A stretch of DNA of 64,000 nt from positions 2,976,001 to 3,040,000 of the forward strand of contig NZ_CP022529.1 in assembly GCF_002237595.1 (NCBI RefSeq), written 5' to 3'. Positions 59,993-64,000 of the stretch are shown here, one piece after another. The stretch is from Labrenzia sp. VG12. GTDB taxonomy: Bacteria; Pseudomonadota; Alphaproteobacteria; Rhizobiales; Stappiaceae. The notes under the pieces were generated by a model. It was not told where the DNA came from and ran no database searches. It was given only the letters and a program-made list of their open reading frames with translations. A program made the translations under genes and the position numbers. How positions within the stretch are numbered: the first letter of the stretch is position 1; each line of letters starts with the position of its first letter.

Positions 59993-61687
59993 ATGTTCTC
60001 AAGACGTGAGTTCCTGATGGCGGCAACCGCGACAAGCGCCCTTTTGGGCTCCGGCATGGCCGGGTCCTGGTCGCGGCTGATGGCGCAGCAGACGCTGACC
60101 GAAGACCAGCTGCTGGCAATGGAACCGGCGGGCCAGCTGACGCTGATCCACATCACCGACATCCACGCCCAGTTGAAGCCGCTCTATTTCCGCGAGCCCT
60201 CCATCAATCTCGGCATCGGCGACGTCACCGGCAAACCGCCGCATGTGACAGGTGCTGATTTCCTGAAACTCTACGACATCCAGCCCGGCACGCCCGACGC
60301 CTACGCCCTGACCTCTGAAGACTTCGTGTCGCTGGCCAGGTCCTACGGCAGGATGGGCGGCATGGACCGCGTCGCCACCGTGATCAAACGCATCCGGGCC
60401 GAGCGCGGCGCAGACAATTGCCTCCTTCTCGATGGCGGCGACACCTGGCAGGGCAGCTATACCTCCAACAAGACGCTTGGCCAGGACATGGTCACGGTGA
60501 TGAACGCCCTCGAACCGGACGCCATGACCGGGCACTGGGAATTCACCTATGGCACCGATCGGGTCAACGAGTTGATCGAAGAGCTGCCCTTCGCCTTTCT
60601 GGGTTCCAACATCTATGACAATGAATGGGACGAACCGGCCTTCGAAGCCTGGAAGATGTTCGAGCGCGGCGGTTCCAGGGTCGCGGTGATCGGCCAGGCC
60701 TTCCCCTATACGCCTATTGCCAATCCGCGCTGGATGATCCCCGGCTGGTCCTTCGGCATCCGCGAGGAAGACATCGCCACCCATGTCGAGGAAGCCCGCG
60801 GCGAAGGCGCCGACGTGGTGGTGCTGCTCTCCCATAACGGCTTCGACGTCGACCGCAAGCTGGCTTCCCGCGTCGACGGCATTGACGTCATCCTGACCGG
60901 CCACACCCATGACGCCCTGCCCGAACCGGTGATCGTCAACGACACGCTGGTGATAGCCTCCGGCTCCAACGGCAAGTTCGTCTCGCGTGTGGATCTGGAT
61001 GTGCAGGACGGCAAGGTCTCAGGCTATGCCTACCGCCTGATCCCGATCTTCTCCGAAGTCATCACGCCGGACGCCGACATGACCGGGCTGATCGACGAGG
61101 TGCGCGCGCCCTATGAGGCCGATCTTGCCCGCGTGCTCGGCAGGACCGAGAGCCTTCTCTACCGGCGTGGCAATTTCAACGGCACGTTCGACGACCTGAT
61201 CTGCCAGGCGCTGCTTTCAGAGCGCGACGCCCAGATCGCGCTGTCTCCGGGTTTCAGATGGGGCACCTCGCTGCTGCCGGGCCAGGACATCACGTTCGAG
61301 GACCTGCACAACGCCTGCGCGATGACCTACCCGGCCGCCTATCGCTCCACCATGAGCGGCCAGATGCTGAAGGACATCCTGGAAGATGTCGGCGACAACC
61401 TCTTCAACAAGGACCCCTATTACCAGCAGGGCGGCGACATGGTGCGCGTCGGCGGCATGGGCTACACGATCGACCCCAATGCCGATATCGGCTCCCGCAT
61501 TTCCGGCATGACGCTGCTGGCAACGGGCGAGACCATTGACCCCGCAAAAGACTATGTCGTCACCGGCTGGGCCTCGGTCAATGAAGAAACAGAAGGCCCG
61601 CCCATCGACGAAGTCGTCGAGAGCTACATCCTGAAAAACCCAGTTGTGAAGCTGCCGGACAACCAGTCCGTCAAGCTGGCCGGCTGA
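59993..61687 (+). CDS. soxB: Thiosulfohydrolase SoxB
   Basis: 564 residues. Tat signal FSRREFLMAATATSALLGSGMAG. The di-manganese 5'-nucleotidase-like domain shows LIHITDIHAQLKPLYFREPS (Asp and His ligands), LLDGGDTWQG, MTGHWEFTYG (the SoxB form of GNHE), VLLSHNGFDVDRKL and LTGHTHDALPEP. It hydrolyses the terminal sulfone from SoxY-bound intermediates to release sulfate. The 209-base gap and hairpin before it suggest separate tuning of its expression. Confidence 0.97.
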   Translation: MFSRREFLMAATATSALLGSGMAGSWSRLMAQQTLTEDQLLAMEPAGQLTLIHITDIHAQLKPLYFREPSINLGIGDVTGKPPHVTGADFLKLYDIQPGTPDAYALTSEDFVSLARSYGRMGGMDRVATVIKRIRAERGADNCLLLDGGDTWQGSYTSNKTLGQDMVTVMNALEPDAMTGHWEFTYGTDRVNELIEELPFAFLGSNIYDNEWDEPAFEAWKMFERGGSRVAVIGQAFPYTPIANPRWMIPGWSFGIREEDIATHVEEARGEGADVVVLLSHNGFDVDRKLASRVDGIDVILTGHTHDALPEPVIVNDTLVIASGSNGKFVSRVDLDVQDGKVSGYAYRLIPIFSEVITPDADMTGLIDEVRAPYEADLARVLGRTESLLYRRGNFNGTFDDLICQALLSERDAQIALSPGFRWGTSLLPGQDITFEDLHNACAMTYPAAYRSTMSGQMLKDILEDVGDNLFNKDPYYQQGGDMVRVGGMGYTIDPNADIGSRISGMTLLATGETIDPAKDYVVTGWASVNEETEGPPIDEVVESYILKNPVVKLPDNQSVKLAG

Positions 61688-61719
61688 CTTGAATAACGTG
61701 AAATCCTAAGGACACACCC

Positions 61720-62994
61720 ATGAGTGATACCAAGGGTTCCCAACCCCAATCCCTCTCCCGCAGGTCTCTTCTCAAGGCCGGTCTTGCGGCCGGCGCCGTT
61801 GCCGGGTCCGCCGGAGCGGCGAAGGCCGCGGGTGATCCGCTGATTACCGAGATCCAGGACTGGAACCGCTATCTCGGTGACGGCGTTCAGGCCCGCCCCT
61901 ATGGCACGCCGTCGGAATTCGAGGCTCATGTCGTGCGCCGCGATGTGGAATGGCTGACAGCCTCGACCGAGAGCTCCGTCAATTTCACCCCGTTGCATGA
62001 GCTCGACGGCATCATCACGCCCAACGGTCTCTGTTTCGAACGTCATCACGGCGGCATTGCAGAAATCAATCCGGCCGACCACCGGCTGATGATCAACGGC
62101 CTCGTCGACACGCCGCTTGTTTTCACCATGGAGGATTTGAAACGGTTCCCGCGCGAGAACCGGGTCTACTTCCTGGAATGTGCCGCCAATTCCGGCATGG
62201 AATGGCGCGGTTCCCAGCTGAACGGCTGCCAGTACACCCACGGCATGGTTCACTGCGTCATGTATACCGGCGTGCCGCTGAAGCTGATCCTGGAAGAAGC
62301 GGGCATCAAGACCAGCGCCAAGTGGGTCATGCCCGAAGGCGCCGACGCGTCGGCCATGACGCGCTCCATCCCGATGGAAAAGGCGCTTGATGACTGCCTG
62401 GTGGCCTTCAAGATGAACGGCGAGGCCCTGCGCCCCGAACAGGGCTATCCGCTGCGCCTTGTCGTGCCCGGCTGGGAAGGCAACATGTGGGTCAAGTGGC
62501 TGCGCCGCATCGAGGTTGGCGACGAGCCCTGGCACCAGCGGGAAGAGACCTCCAAATACACCGACCTCCTGGAGACCGGCAAGGCACGGCGCTTCACCTG
62601 GGTTATGGATGCCAAATCCGTCATCACCAGTCCGAGCCCGCAAGCGCCCGTCGCTCACGGCAAGGGGCCGATGGTGATTTCAGGCGTTGCCTGGTCCGGC
62701 AACGGCCGCATCACCCGCGTCGACGTGTCGCTCGACGGCGGCCGCAACTGGAAGACCGCGCGTCTTGATGGCCCGAGCCTGCCCAAGGCCCTGCATCGTT
62801 TCTATCTCGACATCGACTGGGACGGATCCGACCTTTTGATCCAGTCCCGCGCCATGGACGAGAACGGCTTTTACCAGCCGACCAAGAACGAATTGCGGGC
62901 CGCCCGCGGCGAAAACTCGATCTACCACAACAACGGCATCCAGACCTGGCATGTCAAAGCAGACGGAACGGTGGAAAATGTCGAAGTTTCTTAA
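61720..62994 (+). CDS. soxC: Sulfane dehydrogenase molybdenum subunit SoxC
   Basis: 424 residues. Tat signal LSRRSLLKAGLAAGAVAGSAGAAKA. The sulfite-oxidase-type molybdenum domain includes FTPLHELDGIITPNGLCFERHHGG and the Mo-ligand Cys in RVYFLECAANSGMEW; a C-terminal dimerisation domain follows (ITRVDVSLDGGRNWKTARLDGP). With SoxD it oxidises the sulfane sulfur on SoxY by six electrons. Its stop overlaps soxD by 17 bases. Confidence 0.97.
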   Translation: MSDTKGSQPQSLSRRSLLKAGLAAGAVAGSAGAAKAAGDPLITEIQDWNRYLGDGVQARPYGTPSEFEAHVVRRDVEWLTASTESSVNFTPLHELDGIITPNGLCFERHHGGIAEINPADHRLMINGLVDTPLVFTMEDLKRFPRENRVYFLECAANSGMEWRGSQLNGCQYTHGMVHCVMYTGVPLKLILEEAGIKTSAKWVMPEGADASAMTRSIPMEKALDDCLVAFKMNGEALRPEQGYPLRLVVPGWEGNMWVKWLRRIEVGDEPWHQREETSKYTDLLETGKARRFTWVMDAKSVITSPSPQAPVAHGKGPMVISGVAWSGNGRITRVDVSLDGGRNWKTARLDGPSLPKALHRFYLDIDWDGSDLLIQSRAMDENGFYQPTKNELRAARGENSIYHNNGIQTWHVKADGTVENVEVS

Positions 62995-64000
62995 AGCACT
63001 GTGCCTTGGTACCGCGCTGGCCGCTCTTCCCGGCCTGGCCCTCGCGGGCGATGCTGAAAAAGGCAAGAAGGTCTTCAAGAAATGCGCCGCCTGCCACGCG
63101 GTTGGAGACGGCGCGAAGAACAAGGTTGGCCCGCAATTGAACGAACTGTTCGGCCGGACAGCCGGCGGGCTTGAGGGCTACAAATATTCCAAGGCCATGG
63201 TCAAGGCCGGAGAGGACGGCCTGGTCTGGGACGCAACCACGACGGCCACCTATCTGGAAAAGCCCAAGGCCATGATCAAGGGCACCAAGATGGCCTTTGC
63301 CGGTCTGAGGAAACAGGAAGACCTGGACAATGTGATCGCCTATCTGGCGACCTTCTCCAGCGCCGCCCCTTCTGGTGAAGAGCAAAGCTCTGCCGCACCG
63401 CCCGCTGAAGAAGACACCCGGACGGCCGCCGCAGCACCAGCGGCAACCCCTGTTTCCACGACCCGGGACGGAGGTGTCCTTGGCCTCGGCCGAAAGGCCA
63501 CGGCCGACGAGATCGCCGCCTGGGACATCGACATCCGCCCGGATGGTCAGGGCCTGCCGGTCGGCTCAGGTACAGTAGCGGAAGGCGAACCGCTTTATAC
63601 GGACAATTGCGCCGTCTGCCATGGCGACTTCGGCGAAGGGGTCGGTCGCTGGCCGGTTCTCGCAGGCGGTCACGATACGCTCACCGAGGAACGTCCGGAG
63701 AAGACGATCGGCTCCTACTGGCCTTATCTGTCGACGGTCTATGACTACGTCCGAAGAGCCATGCCGTATGGCAATGCACGCTCGCTCTCCGACGACGATG
63801 TCTATGCCATCACCGCCTATCTGCTTTATCTGAACGACATTGTCGATGACGAGGAGTTCGAGCTTTCCAACGAGAACTTCCTGGAAATGCGGCTGCCGAA
63901 CGAGGAGAACTTCATCGCTGACGATCGTCCAGAGGAAGTGCATTATGCCAGGCAGGGGGAACCTTGCATGAGCGACTGCAAACCGGCCGCCGACATCACC
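62978..64000 (+). CDS. soxD: Sulfane dehydrogenase di-heme cytochrome subunit SoxD, partial (runs off right edge)
   Basis: The frame opens at the ATG at 62978 inside the 3' end of soxC and continues for 341 codons to the window edge without a stop. Signal peptide FLKALCLGTALAALPGLALAG. First cytochrome domain with CAACH at residues 36-40 and AMIKGTKMAFAGLRKQED. An Ala/Pro/Glu-rich linker at about 127-165. Second domain with CAVCH at 211-215 and AMPYGNARSLSDDDVYAITAYLLYLNDI. This is the normal SoxD layout; little of the C-terminus should be missing. Confidence 0.93.
   Translation, partial: MSKFLKALCLGTALAALPGLALAGDAEKGKKVFKKCAACHAVGDGAKNKVGPQLNELFGRTAGGLEGYKYSKAMVKAGEDGLVWDATTTATYLEKPKAMIKGTKMAFAGLRKQEDLDNVIAYLATFSSAAPSGEEQSSAAPPAEEDTRTAAAAPAATPVSTTRDGGVLGLGRKATADEIAAWDIDIRPDGQGLPVGSGTVAEGEPLYTDNCAVCHGDFGEGVGRWPVLAGGHDTLTEERPEKTIGSYWPYLSTVYDYVRRAMPYGNARSLSDDDVYAITAYLLYLNDIVDDEEFELSNENFLEMRLPNEENFIADDRPEEVHYARQGEPCMSDCKPAADIT

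Overview
The window looks like chromosome from a marine or host-associated alphaproteobacterium. GC content is high, twin-arginine exported proteins and solute transporters are common, and the gene content (complete Sox thiosulfate oxidation, homoprotocatechuate degradation, tripartite tricarboxylate transport, betaine-related genes, a type VI secretion cargo fragment) fits the Roseibium/Labrenzia (Stappiaceae) or roseobacter style. That placement is inference from gene content only. I see no rRNA, tRNA, CRISPR, insertion sequence or phage genes.

Layout. 1-4.3 kb (minus): edge of a type VI secretion accessory locus, with a pentapeptide-repeat protein cut by the window, a DUF2169-pentapeptide fusion and a DUF3540 protein. 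4.5-12.6 kb (minus): an apparent operon for an unknown hydroxy-amine, made of a TctC/B/A-type transporter, an aldehyde dehydrogenase, an AGXT2L-like PLP phospho-lyase, an APH-fold small-molecule kinase and a Tm-1-like UPF0261 protein. A divergent IclR-HAD-aminotransferase operon follows (12.8-15.6 kb). 15.9-24.2 kb: the homoprotocatechuate meta-cleavage pathway hpaR / hpaF-E-D-(second hpaD)-decarboxylase-G-H-I. Two unrelated ring-cleaving dioxygenases lie side by side, and the second carries an apparent one-base frameshift. 24.5-30.0 kb (minus): a peptide/opine-type ABC importer.

30.4-37.4 kb: a hydroxyisobutyrate-dehydrogenase-like gene, two LysR regulators, an MttB-family methyltransferase, an epimerase closely resembling 4-hydroxyproline betaine 2-epimerase (HpbD), and two SDR dehydrogenases. 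37.5-44.2 kb: a permease, then an FAD oxidase - aldehyde dehydrogenase - DHDPS-family - GntR operon whose enzyme classes match hydroxyproline breakdown to 2-oxoglutarate, and a GbdR/CdhR-like AraC regulator. Together these suggest, but do not prove, use of a betaine or hydroxyproline derivative as carbon and nitrogen source.

44.3-51.7 kb: an L,D-transpeptidase lipoprotein, a GntR regulator with uronate isomerase UxaC, a large RTX/cadherin-like protein ending in four tandem copies of a repeat of about 150 residues that I do not recognise, and a LysE exporter. 51.7-64 kb: a Sox locus in the order of the Paracoccus soxRSVWXYZABCD cluster, with two YeeE/YedE (SoxT-like) sulfur transporters and a Tat-exported metallo-beta-lactamase protein on its left. 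SoxD runs off the right edge. The presence of SoxCD predicts complete oxidation of thiosulfate to sulfate.
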